From NCBI GenBank assembly GCA_963724705.1, contig CAVRVS010000004.1, positions 682,001 to 746,000 of the forward strand: a stretch of 64,000 nucleotides of DNA, read 5' to 3'. Numbering within the stretch: position 1 is the first letter of the stretch; each line of letters opens with the position of its first letter. Source of the stretch: DASQPR01 sp963724705. GTDB taxonomy: Bacteria; Actinomycetota; Actinomycetes; Mycobacteriales; Micromonosporaceae. The position numbers and the translations under genes were made by a program. Under the pieces are notes generated by a model. It ran no database searches. It was not told where the DNA came from and was given only the letters and a program-made list of their open reading frames with translations. Positions 45,376 through 54,540 of the stretch are shown piece by piece.

Positions 45376-46560
45376 CTAGGGGACCAGCCAGACCCGCCAC
45401 ATCGCCGCCGGATCGGACAGCGGATCGCCATGGACGAGGACGAAATCCGCCGGGCCGCCCGCGCGGATAACGCCAGCGTCGGGTTCACCGAGCAGCGTGC
45501 CACCGTTGCGAGTCGCCGCGGCCAGCGCTTGCCACGGCTCGAGGCCCGCGGTTACCAGGCACTCGATCTCCCACGCCAAGTGGTTGGCGCGGAGCGAGCC
45601 GCCGCCGAAGTCGGTACCGGCCGCGATGAGGACACCGGCGGCCGCGGCCAGCCGTACGCTCACGTGCGCCCACTCCCGGCGTGCGGCGATCCGGGCGCGG
45701 CCCTCTGGCTCGGCGAACCGTGGACTCGACGTGGTCGTCGCGAAGGAGCGCCAGGACTCCAAAACAGCAAGTGTCGAGACCATGGCGACGCCATTCGCGG
45801 CCATCGTGCGCGCGACGTCGGCGTCGAGCTGGAAACCGTGCTCGAGGGAATCGACGCCGGCTTCCGCGCCGACCTTCGCGCCCGCGAGCTGGCCGGAGTG
45901 CGCGGTGACCCGAGCGCCGCGCTGATGGGCCGCGTCGACGACGGCCCGTACCTCGCCGACGGTGAACGGGGCCGTGTCCGTGTCGGGCCCGTCGAGGTAA
46001 AGCTTCACGAAGTCGGCGCCGTCGTCGAGCTGCTTGACCGCCGCCTGCACCAGCCCGTCGCCGTCCGATACCTCGACGCCGAGTCCATGCGGCAGGACGC
46101 CGGAGCGTGCCACCCACGACCCGGCCGCGCGCACATAAGGGTATTCGCGGTGGCCGGCCCATCGATCGCGTACGCCGAGGGCGAGCGCACGATGCCGACC
46201 GTCGACCGGATCGGTCTTCATCGGCGATCCGACGTCGCGGGCCCAGCGCACGCCGGCCGCCCGCTGTAGCCGCGCATTGTGTTCGGCGACCCGGAGCAAC
46301 CGATCGGCCGGATCGAATCCGCGCTCGATCCAGTGCGCCCCGCCGGGCAGTGTCAGATGGCTGTGGCTGTCCACGAGACCGGGCACGATGGTGCAGCCAG
46401 ATGCATCGACCACCTCAGTGTCGGGTCCCGGGTCCGGTTCGTCGTCCGTCGGCCGGATCCATTCGATGCGATCATTACCGACCAGAACACTCACGCCGAC
46501 TTTCAGCTGTGGACCGGTCCCGTCGGCGAGCGCCGCGTCGCGGTAAAGAGTGCGGGGCAT
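45376..46560 (-). CDS. amidohydrolase (imidazolonepropionase-like)
   Basis: 394 residues of the metal-dependent amidohydrolase superfamily. The first metal pair is in PGLVDSHSHLTLPG, the probable carboxylated Lys in DFVKLYLDGP, further His in ARVTAHSGQ and DSLEHGFQ, and the catalytic Asp in IAAGTDFGGG. The C-terminal strands (GVIRAGGPADFVLVHGDPL) complete the outer beta-sandwich. Cytosolic; the substrate may be a cyclic amide or a dipeptide-like compound. No metabolic neighbours. Confidence 0.85.
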   Translation of the reverse strand: MPRTLYRDAALADGTGPQLKVGVSVLVGNDRIEWIRPTDDEPDPGPDTEVVDASGCTIVPGLVDSHSHLTLPGGAHWIERGFDPADRLLRVAEHNARLQRAAGVRWARDVGSPMKTDPVDGRHRALALGVRDRWAGHREYPYVRAAGSWVARSGVLPHGLGVEVSDGDGLVQAAVKQLDDGADFVKLYLDGPDTDTAPFTVGEVRAVVDAAHQRGARVTAHSGQLAGAKVGAEAGVDSLEHGFQLDADVARTMAANGVAMVSTLAVLESWRSFATTTSSPRFAEPEGRARIAARREWAHVSVRLAAAAGVLIAAGTDFGGGSLRANHLAWEIECLVTAGLEPWQALAAATRNGGTLLGEPDAGVIRAGGPADFVLVHGDPLSDPAAMWRVWLVP

Positions 46561-46773
46561 GCCGACACTATGTCACGGCGCCGCGGTACCGCCGACAGCG
46601 GCGATCGCCCGCCGAGCGGGTTCCGAAGATCGTGGCACCGATCACCGCGGACATCGGTCGGGCGATGTCGTCACTCGATAGTGGAACGTCATGCACGCCT
46701 GTGTGGGTTTCGGATCGGTCGACCATAAACAGAATTCGTAAGCACATCGCCGATGGGACGGGATGAGGCGGAG

Positions 46774-47481
46774 ATGGCCGACCCAAGCGTCAGCGACGAC
46801 GTCCCCGGAATCGACGCCCACGCGATGCCGGTGCACGACGGGGAGTTGCGCCGGTGGAACGACGCCATCGCGGGTGGCCGGGGGAGTGCCGCATGGAACG
46901 ACCTTTTGAACGATCTCGTGACGTTCGCATTGCACCAGCTGCGGCACGAGGTGGGCACGGGCGCGATCGTCCGCTGGTGCGCAGTACATTTTCAGCGGCC
47001 AATGGGCCTGCTTCCGCACGACTGGGCCGCCCAGGACCGGGAAGACATCGTGCACGACGCGATCACCGCCGCATTGGAAAAGATGCTCAGCGATATCGAC
47101 GCTGGGAAGGGCTGGGATCCGGCGCGAGGCAGCTCATTGGCCGGCTACTTCCTGGACCTGTGCACGGGGACGTTTCCCAATTGCCTACAGGCCTGGCGTA
47201 CCCGTCACAGACAGGCGGTCCACCTCGACCCCACCGACTTTCAGCTGGCCGCTCCGGCCACGATCGACCCCGAACGAACCGTCATCGCGAGGATGGAACT
47301 CGCGATGATCATGCGAGCTTATGGCATCCCGATCAACCAACTGCAGGCCCTGATCGGGCAGTCGTTCGGGCTGACGTACTCGGACATCGCGGAGCAACTC
47401 CGCTTGTCGCCGGAAGCCGTCGAAGGTCTCATCTACCGGGCACGTCGCCGGATTCCAAGGGCGGAAGGCGGGCGGTCATGA
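46774..47481 (+). CDS. divergent sigma-70-like protein
   Basis: 235 residues (242 if ATG 46753 is used; AGG five bases before 46774 favours the shorter form). WAAQDREDIVHDAITAALEKML resembles sigma region 2, and INQLQALIGQSFGLTYSDIAEQLRLSPEAVEGLIYRARRRIPR is a region 4-type helix-turn-helix. The middle (GYFLDLCTGTFPNCLQAWRTRHRQA) replaces the usual region 2.4. It overlaps the BldN-like sigma gene by ATGA, so two sigma-like factors are made together. It could be a sigma factor or a partner that modulates one. Confidence 0.65.
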   Translation: MADPSVSDDVPGIDAHAMPVHDGELRRWNDAIAGGRGSAAWNDLLNDLVTFALHQLRHEVGTGAIVRWCAVHFQRPMGLLPHDWAAQDREDIVHDAITAALEKMLSDIDAGKGWDPARGSSLAGYFLDLCTGTFPNCLQAWRTRHRQAVHLDPTDFQLAAPATIDPERTVIARMELAMIMRAYGIPINQLQALIGQSFGLTYSDIAEQLRLSPEAVEGLIYRARRRIPRAEGGRS

Positions 47482-48290
47482 CCAACGAGCGACCTGATGC
47501 GACGCTCGACGTCGCGTGCGCCGAGTCCGGCTGTGTCAGCGAGCGTCGATTCCCTACCGGATCAACCGACGCAGTCGAACCACGGCCTTACGTGCTTTCG
47601 TTAGCCGCGGCCGCAGAAGTGTTCCGTAACGATGCGGCGACACGGGCCGCCGTCCAGGCCATCCGGGAGCGGGCTGCTGCAGGCCTCAGCTTGCTGGGAT
47701 ATCTGAGCCGGCCGGATCCGGGTGATCCGGCGCGTGAGGTGTGGAAGTTGGTGGAGCGGGCGCAGGGCGGGGATACCGAGGCGTTCGGGTTGATCTATGA
47801 CCGGTACGTCGGCACGGTGTTCCGGTTCATCTACTTCCGGGTCGGTAACCGGCAGTTGGCCGAGGACCTCACGTCTGACACGTTCCTGCGTGCGCTCAAG
47901 CGCATCGGCAGTGTCACGTGGCAGGGTCGTGATCTGGGTGCGTGGCTGGTCACGATCGCGCGGAACCTGGTCGCCGACCATTTCAAGTCCGGCCGCTACC
48001 GGTTGGAGGTCACGACCGGGGATGTGTTGGATGCCGATCGGGAGGATCGTGGGCCGGAGGGCAGTCCGGAGTCGGTGGTGGTCGATCACATCACCAATGT
48101 CACGTTGTTGACCGCGGTCAAGCAGTTGAACCCGGAGCAGCAGGAGTGCATCGTGCTGCGGTTCCTGCAGGGATTCTCGGTCGCCGAGACGGCCCAGGCG
48201 ATGAACAAGAACGAAGGCGCGATCAAGGCCCTGCAATATCGGGCCGTACGCGCGTTGAACCGGCTGCTTCCGGAGGGCTTCCAGAAGTGA
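47478..48290 (+). CDS. BldN-like ECF sigma factor with N-terminal extension
   Basis: 270 residues. An N-terminal extension of ~95 residues contains the phrase RERAAAGLSLLGYLSRPDPGDPAREVWKLVERAQGGD, which, like the sigma domains (AFGLIYDRYVGTVFRFIYFRVGNRQLAEDLTSDTFLRALKRI, AWLVTIARNLVADHFKSGR, ECIVLRFLQGFSVAETAQAMNKNEGAIKALQYRAVR), closely resembles Streptomyces BldN. BldN is made as a pro-protein and drives aerial growth and sporulation genes. The cognate anti-sigma RsbN is not next to it; instead a divergent sigma-like gene precedes it. Confidence 0.8.
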   Translation: MTNERPDATLDVACAESGCVSERRFPTGSTDAVEPRPYVLSLAAAAEVFRNDAATRAAVQAIRERAAAGLSLLGYLSRPDPGDPAREVWKLVERAQGGDTEAFGLIYDRYVGTVFRFIYFRVGNRQLAEDLTSDTFLRALKRIGSVTWQGRDLGAWLVTIARNLVADHFKSGRYRLEVTTGDVLDADREDRGPEGSPESVVVDHITNVTLLTAVKQLNPEQQECIVLRFLQGFSVAETAQAMNKNEGAIKALQYRAVRALNRLLPEGFQK

Positions 48291-48500
48291 ACGGCCGAGC
48301 CGATCGCGCAGCCGCGACCGCACGATCCACAGTGGACCTAGATGACTGGCAAGCCGTCGGGCTGTCACGACGCAGGGAGCCCAATGCGCGCGGCTTGGGC
48401 GAACGGCCACGACCAACCACCGGAGGGACGAGACTGAGTGACGATGACGTCAAACGACCCGGCCAGACCGGTCGGCTGTCATCACACGGGGAGGTATCGC

Positions 48501-48797
48501 ATGCGCACACTCATGACGGTCCAGATGGACACCGAGGCTACAAACCCTGCCATTAGAGACGGAAGCCTAGCGAAGACGATGCAGTCGACACTCGAGCAGC
48601 TACACGCCGAAGCGGCCTACTTCACGACACGTGAGGGCCAGCGGACTGCATACATTGTCTTCGATCTGCACGACACGACCCAGATTCCAGAGATCGCCGA
48701 GCCCTTCTTCATGGGACTGAACGCCAAGATTGACCTGGCGCCCGTGATGAACGCCGACGATGTGCAGGAGGGGCTCGCCCGACTGCCGCACATGTAG
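48501..48797 (+). CDS. conserved small actinobacterial protein, unknown function
   Basis: 98 residues: MRTLMTVQMDTEATNPAIRDGSL, EAAYFTTREGQRTAYIVFDLHDTTQIPEIAEPFF, DLAPVMNADDVQEGL. It resembles a widespread small actinobacterial family with a ferredoxin-like alternation of strands and helices; I know no function for it. ATG 48501 follows GGGGAGGT by about six bases. The 210 bases between the sigma gene and this one show no clear element. It ends 10 bases from the convergent ABC ATPase gene. Confidence 0.75.
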   Translation: MRTLMTVQMDTEATNPAIRDGSLAKTMQSTLEQLHAEAAYFTTREGQRTAYIVFDLHDTTQIPEIAEPFFMGLNAKIDLAPVMNADDVQEGLARLPHM

Positions 48798-48807
48798 AAC
48801 GCGGTCG

Positions 48808-49848
48808 CTACATTCGCCAACACCGAAGCAACGACCACGTCGTACGTTCTCCTTCGGATGCTCGTGGCGTTCCCGGTGCTCGAATGATCACGGTGCCGAC
48901 CGGCGTCTCGAGATAGTGATCGCTGTCCGGTCCGTGGTATCGCACCGCGATCACGCGCCCGGGCAAGTCACCGCCGAGCGCGGCCCATTCCGGGCGGACG
49001 AGCAGTGTCGCCGAACCGTCGCCGTCCGGCGACGCGTTCGCGCACGGCACCGTGGTCGATACGGCGTCCACGGTGACGACGATCGAGCCGGATCCGGCCA
49101 TCCGGACCGGCGCGTCCAGCAGCCGTGCGACGCCGGTCAACTGCGCGACGTGGAGATTCGCAGGCTGCGCGTAGACCTCGACGGGCGTTCCCACTTGCGC
49201 CAATCGCCGATCGTGCAACACCGCGACCCGGTCGGCGATCGCCAATGCCTCGCTCGCGTCGTGCGTGGCGTACAGCGCGGCGGCGCCCGACATCGCGCGT
49301 TGCCGGGCGAACTCGTCGAGGACCGTCATACGCAGATGCGCGTCGAGGTGCGCGCTCGGCTCGTCGAAGACGTACAGGTCGGCGTCGCGGGCCAATGCAC
49401 GGGCCAAGCCGACCCGTTGCTGTTCGCCGCCTGACATTTCCGCCGGCGTACGCCCGGCCAGTGCGCCGACACCGACACGGTCGAGGAGCTCGCGGGCGCG
49501 CTCATGCGCGACACGTTGAGCGATGCCCGCGCGCCGCAACGGATAGGCGACCGTCTCGAGCGCCGTCATGTGCGGCCACAACGCATAGTTCTGGAACACC
49601 ATGCCGACGCGTCTGCGTTCGGGTGCGACACACCGGCGCGGCGTGGACACCAGCGAACCGCCGAGCCGGATCTCCCCGGCGGTCGGGGCGACGAACCCGG
49701 CGACGGCATGGATCAGTGTCGTCTTTCCCGATCCGGACGCACCGAGCAGCGCCATCACTTCACCATCGGCGATCACCAGATCGATTCCGGCGAGAACCGG
49801 CACTCCCGGGTAGTCCAGCGTCACGCCGCTGCAGGCAAGGGCGGTCAC
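48808..49848 (-). CDS. ABC transporter ATP-binding protein (Fe3+/polyamine type)
   Basis: 346 residues. Walker A GASGSGKTTLIH, Q-loop VFQNYALWPH, signature MSGGEQQRVGLARAL, Walker B DLYVFDEPSAHLD and switch His in ATHDASEA are complete. The C-terminal ~100 residues form a TOBE-like regulatory domain (LLVRPEWAALGGDLPGRVIAVRYHGPDSDHYLET), as in PotA/FbpC. The start GTG 49848 overlaps the permease TGA. It powers the importer encoded upstream. Confidence 0.87.
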   Translation of the reverse strand: MTALACSGVTLDYPGVPVLAGIDLVIADGEVMALLGASGSGKTTLIHAVAGFVAPTAGEIRLGGSLVSTPRRCVAPERRRVGMVFQNYALWPHMTALETVAYPLRRAGIAQRVAHERARELLDRVGVGALAGRTPAEMSGGEQQRVGLARALARDADLYVFDEPSAHLDAHLRMTVLDEFARQRAMSGAAALYATHDASEALAIADRVAVLHDRRLAQVGTPVEVYAQPANLHVAQLTGVARLLDAPVRMAGSGSIVVTVDAVSTTVPCANASPDGDGSATLLVRPEWAALGGDLPGRVIAVRYHGPDSDHYLETPVGTVIIRAPGTPRASEGERTTWSLLRCWRM

Positions 49849-51499
49849 GACTGATTCACGAGCGGTGGGCGCCGCGATCGGGAGGCCGCGAGCAACCCGG
49901 CCGCGAAGACGACAGCGGGGAGGGTCAACACGACGGCCAGCGCGGCGGTCGCTCCGGTGTCGCCGAGGTCTTGCTGGTTCAGGATGACCACGGCGAAGGT
50001 CTCGCTCCCGGGACCGTAGAGGATCGTCGACATCGTCAATTCGTGCGTGGCGAACAGGAATGCGAGCGCCGCCGCAGTCACGAGAGCGACCCGCAGCGGT
50101 GGCAGGACGACGGTGCGCGACAGCGGTAAGCGGACCAGCTCCGCTTGCGCGGGCCGCCCGGACGCGATCCGGTGGCAGCCGGTCGAGCGCCGCCTGCACC
50201 GGCCGGTGCCCTAACACCCAGAACTTGGCCAGGTAGGCGAGCAGGATGATGACGACAGATCCGGTCAGCCACCGCCCATAGCCGATGAGCACGCCGACCG
50301 CGAGGGCTGATCCGGGCACCGCGAAGGCCAACGTGACCGTGGTTGCGAGCGGGCCGCGCCACCGATGTCGCGAGGCAATGGCGACCAACGCGCCGAGCGC
50401 CGGCACCAACAACGCCGCGGCGACAGCCAGCACGATGGTGTGGGCAATCGCAGCCGCGGTCGGGCCGGCGAACGCGGACGTGAAATTCGCCCAGGTCCAG
50501 TGGGCGGGTGTCGGCGATAGGCCGGGCGCGCGGGCGACTGCGGTCAGAACAAGGGCAACCATGGGTACGCCGACGGCCAGAGCCACGTACGACACGACGA
50601 TGACGGTGAGCGCCACGGCGTCGGGATCGTGACGCGACCACGCCGGAAGGGCCGGCGGGCGGACGGTTGACGGTTGCGTTCAGCGATCCCAACCAGTGAT
50701 CGGCGGCGCCGACCACCACGAGAACGATCAGCGCCATCGCCAACGCTAGAACGGTGAGATCGCGGAACGCCTCCGGCGCGGCCGACAACGCCAGATCCTG
50801 ATAGACCAGCGTTGACATCGTGGCGAATCCGGCCGGAGTCCCCAGCACCTGGGGCACGGCGAAGCTCCCGACGGCACTGACGAATACGAGCACACCCGCC
50901 GCTAACAACGGAAGCCGCAGCAGTGGAAGCGTCACGGTCCGCAGGACGGTCCACGGGCCGGCGCCACCGATGCGCGCCGCCCGTTCGGCGTCCGGATCGG
51001 CGCGCGCCGCGATGCCAGCGGTCATCGCCAGATAAGCGAGCGGAAGGCTGTGTACGGAAAGGACAAGCGCGATCCCGACCGGACCGAGCAGACCCGGGAT
51101 CGTTATGTGGCCAATCTGGTCACCGACGCCGGCCGGTCCGTACGCCTGGCTCCACGCGAACCCGAGCACGAATTCGGGAATGATGAGCGGGCTCGCCAAC
51201 AGGAGGCGCAGTCCAGTCCGCCATCGCCCACTGCGTCGTTCGACAGCGATCGCGCAGGCGGTGCCAGCGATGACCGCGACGACTGTCACGACGGCTGCGA
51301 TCACCAGCGTGTGGACGATGGCGAGCGGCGTACCCGGCGCGCGCAAGCTGTCACGTACCCCTGATGCGCCATCCTCCGACGCCACCCGCACCAGCTCCGC
51401 GAGCGGAACCAGCACAAGCGCCGCGACCGCGACGAACACACCGGCAATCGCAATGATGCCGCGGCGCGGTTGGTGCCTCGCGTCGCCGGCGTCGGTCAT
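49845..51499 (-). pseudogene. double-domain ABC permease (FbpB-like), two frameshifts
   Basis: Reconstructed ~550 residues with two permease domains and about 12 helices, the usual form for Fe3+-type importers. Domain 1 has ADPDAERAARIGGAGPWTVLRTVTLPLLR. The frame shifts near 50660 (RPPA to SRHDPDAVALTVIVV) into domain 2, which carries DRVRAARASGAG, then again near 50140 into LVRLPLSRTVVLPPLRVALVTAAALAFLFATHEL, ending LLAASRSRRPPLVNQS. ATG 51499 overlaps the binding-protein stop, and the TGA overlaps the ATPase start. Likely indel errors rather than a lost gene. Confidence 0.75.
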
Positions 51500-52494
51500 G
51501 TGCCGAAGATCGCCTGGTATTGCTGGAGCAGCTGCCGTTGCTGCCCGAACAACTTCGTCCAGTCGGGAGCGACGGAGGTGGCACCGGCCGGCTGCGGTGG
51601 CCCGGCGACGCCGGGGATCACCGGCTGCCAGCCCGTTGACGCGATCTTCTGCTGCCCTTCGGTGGACAGCACGTAGCGCAGCCAATCGTCGGCCGCCGCG
51701 GCGTGCTTGGTCGTCGCCGTCTCCGCAATCGGGCTGTACAAGGCGATCGCGCCCTCGGTTGGCCAGATGAGCGAGACCGGCGAACCTTTGGCTATCGCCG
51801 TGCGCACCTCCGAATCGAGCGTGACGCCGACCTGGTAACGGCCGGACGCCACGTCGGTGACGACCTGGGGCACGGTGGCGACCTGCACCGCCTTGTTCGA
51901 CTTGAGCCGGTCGTAGTAACCGATGCCGAATCCGGGCGCCAGCGAGAAATAGCCCAGTGCCGCGAATGCGGAACCTGCCGCGGCCGGGTCAGGCAGCGCA
52001 ACCTTCCCCCGATAGGCCGGATTGGTCAGGTCGGCCCACGAAGCCGGCACCGGTGTGACGCCGCGATGAGCGACGATGATCACGTACAGGATGCGGGTGC
52101 CCCAGAAATACGGGGTCTGGAACTCGGCTGGCACGCCGCGGATATCGGGCAAAGGCCAGGGTTTGAGGATCCGTTGATCGGCGTAGTTCTGCATCGACAA
52201 CGGATCGGTGCCCCAGATGACGTCGGCACGCAGACCGCCGGATCGTTGGTCGGCTGCGATTCGCGCATTGAGCTGTCCGGTCGTGGCACGGAAGACATTC
52301 ACGGTCGCGCCCGGATGCGCCTTCTTGAAGCCGGCGGTCACGGCGTCCACCGTGTTCTGGGTGACCGAGGTATAGAGGGTGAGCACGGGTGCGCTGGACG
52401 TACCGGTGGTGGGTTTGCTTGACGAGCCGCAAGCGGCCGACGCCATCGCCAACATCGCGATCGTGCCCCAGACGAGCACATGGCCGCGCCTCAT
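51496..52494 (-). CDS. ABC substrate-binding lipoprotein (Fe3+/phosphonate type)
   Basis: 332 residues. The lipoprotein signal ends AMASAA-C22. The domain is of the Fe3+/2-aminoethylphosphonate type: LTLYTSVTQNTVDAVTAGFKKAHPGATVNVFRATTGQL, DVIWGTDPLSMQNY, SWADLTNPAYRGKVALPDPAAAGSAF. The two Tyr that bind iron in FbpA are not obvious, so the ligand may be another anion or a polyamine. ATG overlaps the stop of the XRE regulator. Confidence 0.85.
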   Translation of the reverse strand: MRRGHVLVWGTIAMLAMASAACGSSSKPTTGTSSAPVLTLYTSVTQNTVDAVTAGFKKAHPGATVNVFRATTGQLNARIAADQRSGGLRADVIWGTDPLSMQNYADQRILKPWPLPDIRGVPAEFQTPYFWGTRILYVIIVAHRGVTPVPASWADLTNPAYRGKVALPDPAAAGSAFAALGYFSLAPGFGIGYYDRLKSNKAVQVATVPQVVTDVASGRYQVGVTLDSEVRTAIAKGSPVSLIWPTEGAIALYSPIAETATTKHAAAADDWLRYVLSTEGQQKIASTGWQPVIPGVAGPPQPAGATSVAPDWTKLFGQQRQLLQQYQAIFGT

Positions 52495-52931
52495 GACGAT
52501 TCCCGTTCTGCTGCGGCCGGCGGCGCATCGGTGTCAGACCCCGGCCGATCGGCCGGAATCGGTCCGGGACCGAGGATCCAGTTGCACGTGGTGTCGGCCT
52601 CCCGGGGGTCGTTCGAACCCTGGTTAGTGCCGGTCGGCAGGGGAGCGGTCGGGGTATCGGCCGTCGGCTCCCATCGTTGCGGATCGTCAGTCATCCCCAG
52701 CAGATAGGTCACGCTGCAGTCCAGCGCCACGGCGAGTTCGGGCAGCCAGCCGAAGTCAAGGCCGCGTCCGTTTTCCCACGTGCTGATCGACCGGTTGGTG
52801 ATCGCGGGATCGCCCCCGAGCCGCCCGACCAACTCGGCCTGGGTGAGGCCTAGTGCGTGACGCCGTTCGCGAAGGCGGCGGCCGCAGGTCCAGTGCCGCT
52901 GCGTCGCCGTCTCGCGGGTCGCGAGAACCAT
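52491..52931 (-). CDS. XRE-family regulator leading the ABC operon
   Basis: 146 residues. The HTH spans ~residues 18-80: RLRERRHALGLTQAELVGRLG, ITNRSISTWENGRGLDFGWLPELAVALDCSVTYLLGMTD. The C-terminal ~60 residues are Pro/Asp-rich and without a known domain. Its TGA overlaps the ATG of the binding protein, so it heads the operon XRE, binding protein, permease, ATPase and probably controls it. Confidence 0.85.
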   Translation of the reverse strand: MVLATRETATQRHWTCGRRLRERRHALGLTQAELVGRLGGDPAITNRSISTWENGRGLDFGWLPELAVALDCSVTYLLGMTDDPQRWEPTADTPTAPLPTGTNQGSNDPREADTTCNWILGPGPIPADRPGSDTDAPPAAAERESS

Positions 52932-53055
52932 CGCCCACCTCCTCGTCGTGGTGGGTCCGTCGAAAATGCAGTGTTCGCCGATTCGGCGACTCCCGCAACG
53001 GAAACGGCGAAATGCGCCCGATCGAGCGAGTCGGCACCGGTTGGCCGGATAGCGG

Positions 53056-53319
53056 TCAGTCGCTCATGTCCGCGAGGGGATGCACCTCGTACCGGGCGAA
53101 GTTGTAGACGGGCGCGAGCCCGAGCAGGCGTTCCAACTCCTCGTTGGACTCGACGTCGTAGATCCACGCGCCGCCGTGGGCGCCGACCAGGTGGTAGCGC
53201 GCCAGAACCTTGCCGGTGCGTTCCAGCGGTTGCGCGTACGCCGGCATTCGCGCGACCGCGGCCGCCATCGGCTTCGACAGCAGCGACAGGTCCAGCCGCC
53301 ACAGAACGAGAAACTTCAC
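53056..53319 (-). CDS. muconolactone isomerase-family small protein
   Basis: 87 residues, the full length of the family: MKFLVLWRLDLSLLSKPMAAAVARMPAY, GKVLARYHLVGAHGGAWIYDVESNEELERLLGLAPVYNFARYEVHPL. The ferredoxin-like fold of muconolactone delta-isomerase is clear, but there is no aromatic-degradation gene nearby, so a catabolic role is doubtful. The start GTG overlaps the TGA of the YceI gene. Confidence 0.8.
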   Translation of the reverse strand: MKFLVLWRLDLSLLSKPMAAAVARMPAYAQPLERTGKVLARYHLVGAHGGAWIYDVESNEELERLLGLAPVYNFARYEVHPLADMSD

Positions 53320-53898
53320 GTTGCCACCCGCTCCGCGGCGTCGAGGTCGACGTCGAATTCGATCTGCACCTCGTCGCGCACCTTCAAGGTGCCGAACATT
53401 CCGGAATACGGCTTGATGCCGAAGGCGGACTGAGTCACCGTGGCGGTACCTCGATATTGATGGGCGTCGCCGTGTACGACAGCCAGCCGCAGCGGTCGGT
53501 CGGCGCCGTGAATGGTGAGCGTGCCGTCGACGGACCCGCCGTCACCGGAGACGATCACCCGGCTCGCGACGAACGTGGCCGGCTGCGACGCGGCCGCCGG
53601 CGACGCGGCCGAGCCGAGGATCCGGTGCATGGTCGCGTTGATCTCCTTCCGATCGCGATCGGTCAGCGACATTGCGCCTCCGGTGCCCTCTCGCACGCTG
53701 CAGTGAATCCAGGTCGATCGTTACCGCCAGGGTCGCGGCGGCGAGATCGTTCGGATCGTACGTGAGGTCGCCCGACCATATGGTCACGTCGATCGTGAGA
53801 TCGTGGCCTGCCTTAGCGGCCAGGCCCTCGCGGCCCGTACGGACAATGAGGTGGCCGCAGCCGGGTCCGACCCGCAGGTGACCTACCGGCGCCGTCAT
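53316..53898 (-). pseudogene. YceI-family lipid-binding-like protein, one frameshift
   Basis: Reconstructed ~193 residues. The first part reads LIVRTGREGLAAKAGHDLTIDVTIWSGDLTYDPND. The frame breaks near 53694, where one extra C after CTGCAG separates DLDSLQ from VREGTGGAMSLTDRDRKEINATMHRILG. The rest (GTATVTQSAFGIKPYSGMFGTLKVRDEVQIEFDVDL) is the second half of the YceI lipocalin-like barrel. No signal peptide is seen. It is coupled by GTGA to the isomerase-like gene. Confidence 0.78.
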
Positions 53899-53956
53899 GG
53901 CTTCACAGTAAATGCCGATCCGGCCGACGACGGCTTCCCGCGCGGTTTTGGCGCCC

Positions 53957-54001
53957 GCGAGGTCACCCGTCGCGCGAGGTCACCCGCCGCGCGAGGTCAC
54001 C
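53957..54001. repeat. three 17-bp tandem repeats at the HTH gene end
   Basis: GCGAGGTCACC occurs at 53957-53967, 53974-53984 and 53991-54001, a period of 17 bases with CGYCGC between copies. The third copy contains the stop codon of the minus-strand HTH gene; the others lie just downstream. Confidence 0.75.
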
Positions 54002-54540
54002 TCAGCGGCACATCGCCGAAGACGTCTCGAATGCGTCGAAGGTCGCGCAGCCGGGGTTCGGTCGCGCCACCGACCCAGCGGCTCACCGTCTTGACCGACA
54101 CGCCGAGTTGTCTCGCCGCGGCTTCCATCGTCAGCCCCTCCCGGCGCAGGGCGGCCGACATCCAGTCGGCGAATGATTGTGCCGACCCGGTCCCGCAGTC
54201 GGGCGGCGTCCCGGCGGACGCCGGCCAGGCCGAGCGTCGACGCCAGAGCATCGAGCCCCGGAGCCGGGCCGGATCGCAGCACATCGACCTCGGCGTGATC
54301 GGGAAAGATTCGAAATGACACTTGAATGGAGCCGGTCGGTCCGGCCGCATCCAACAATGCTTGAGACACATTGATGCCGATGGCACGCGCATCTTCGTCG
54401 CTTAGTGGGGATTGGGAAAGACACCGCTTAACGAAATCCCGGATTTCCGGAATCGCGGAAGGACGCGCCGGAAAGGTTTGCGACAAAACAACGAGTGGCG
54501 TGACCTCTATGTAGCCGGTCGACGCGTCCAGCGGCTCCAT
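53997..54540 (-). pseudogene. fusion of an unknown N-domain with a C-terminal XRE HTH, one frameshift
   Basis: Reconstructed ~181 residues. The N-terminal ~115 residues (AIPEIRDFVKRCLSQSPLSDEDARAIGINVSQALLDAAG, QVSFRIFPDHAEVDVL) resemble the start of a histidine-kinase-like/RsbW-type ATP-binding fold. The frame breaks near 54175; after it ADWMSAALRREGLTMEAAARQLGVSVKTVSRWVGGATEPRLRDLRRIRDVFG is an XRE-type HTH, ending at TGA 53997. It diverges from the hydrogenase operon and could be its local regulator. Confidence 0.55.
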
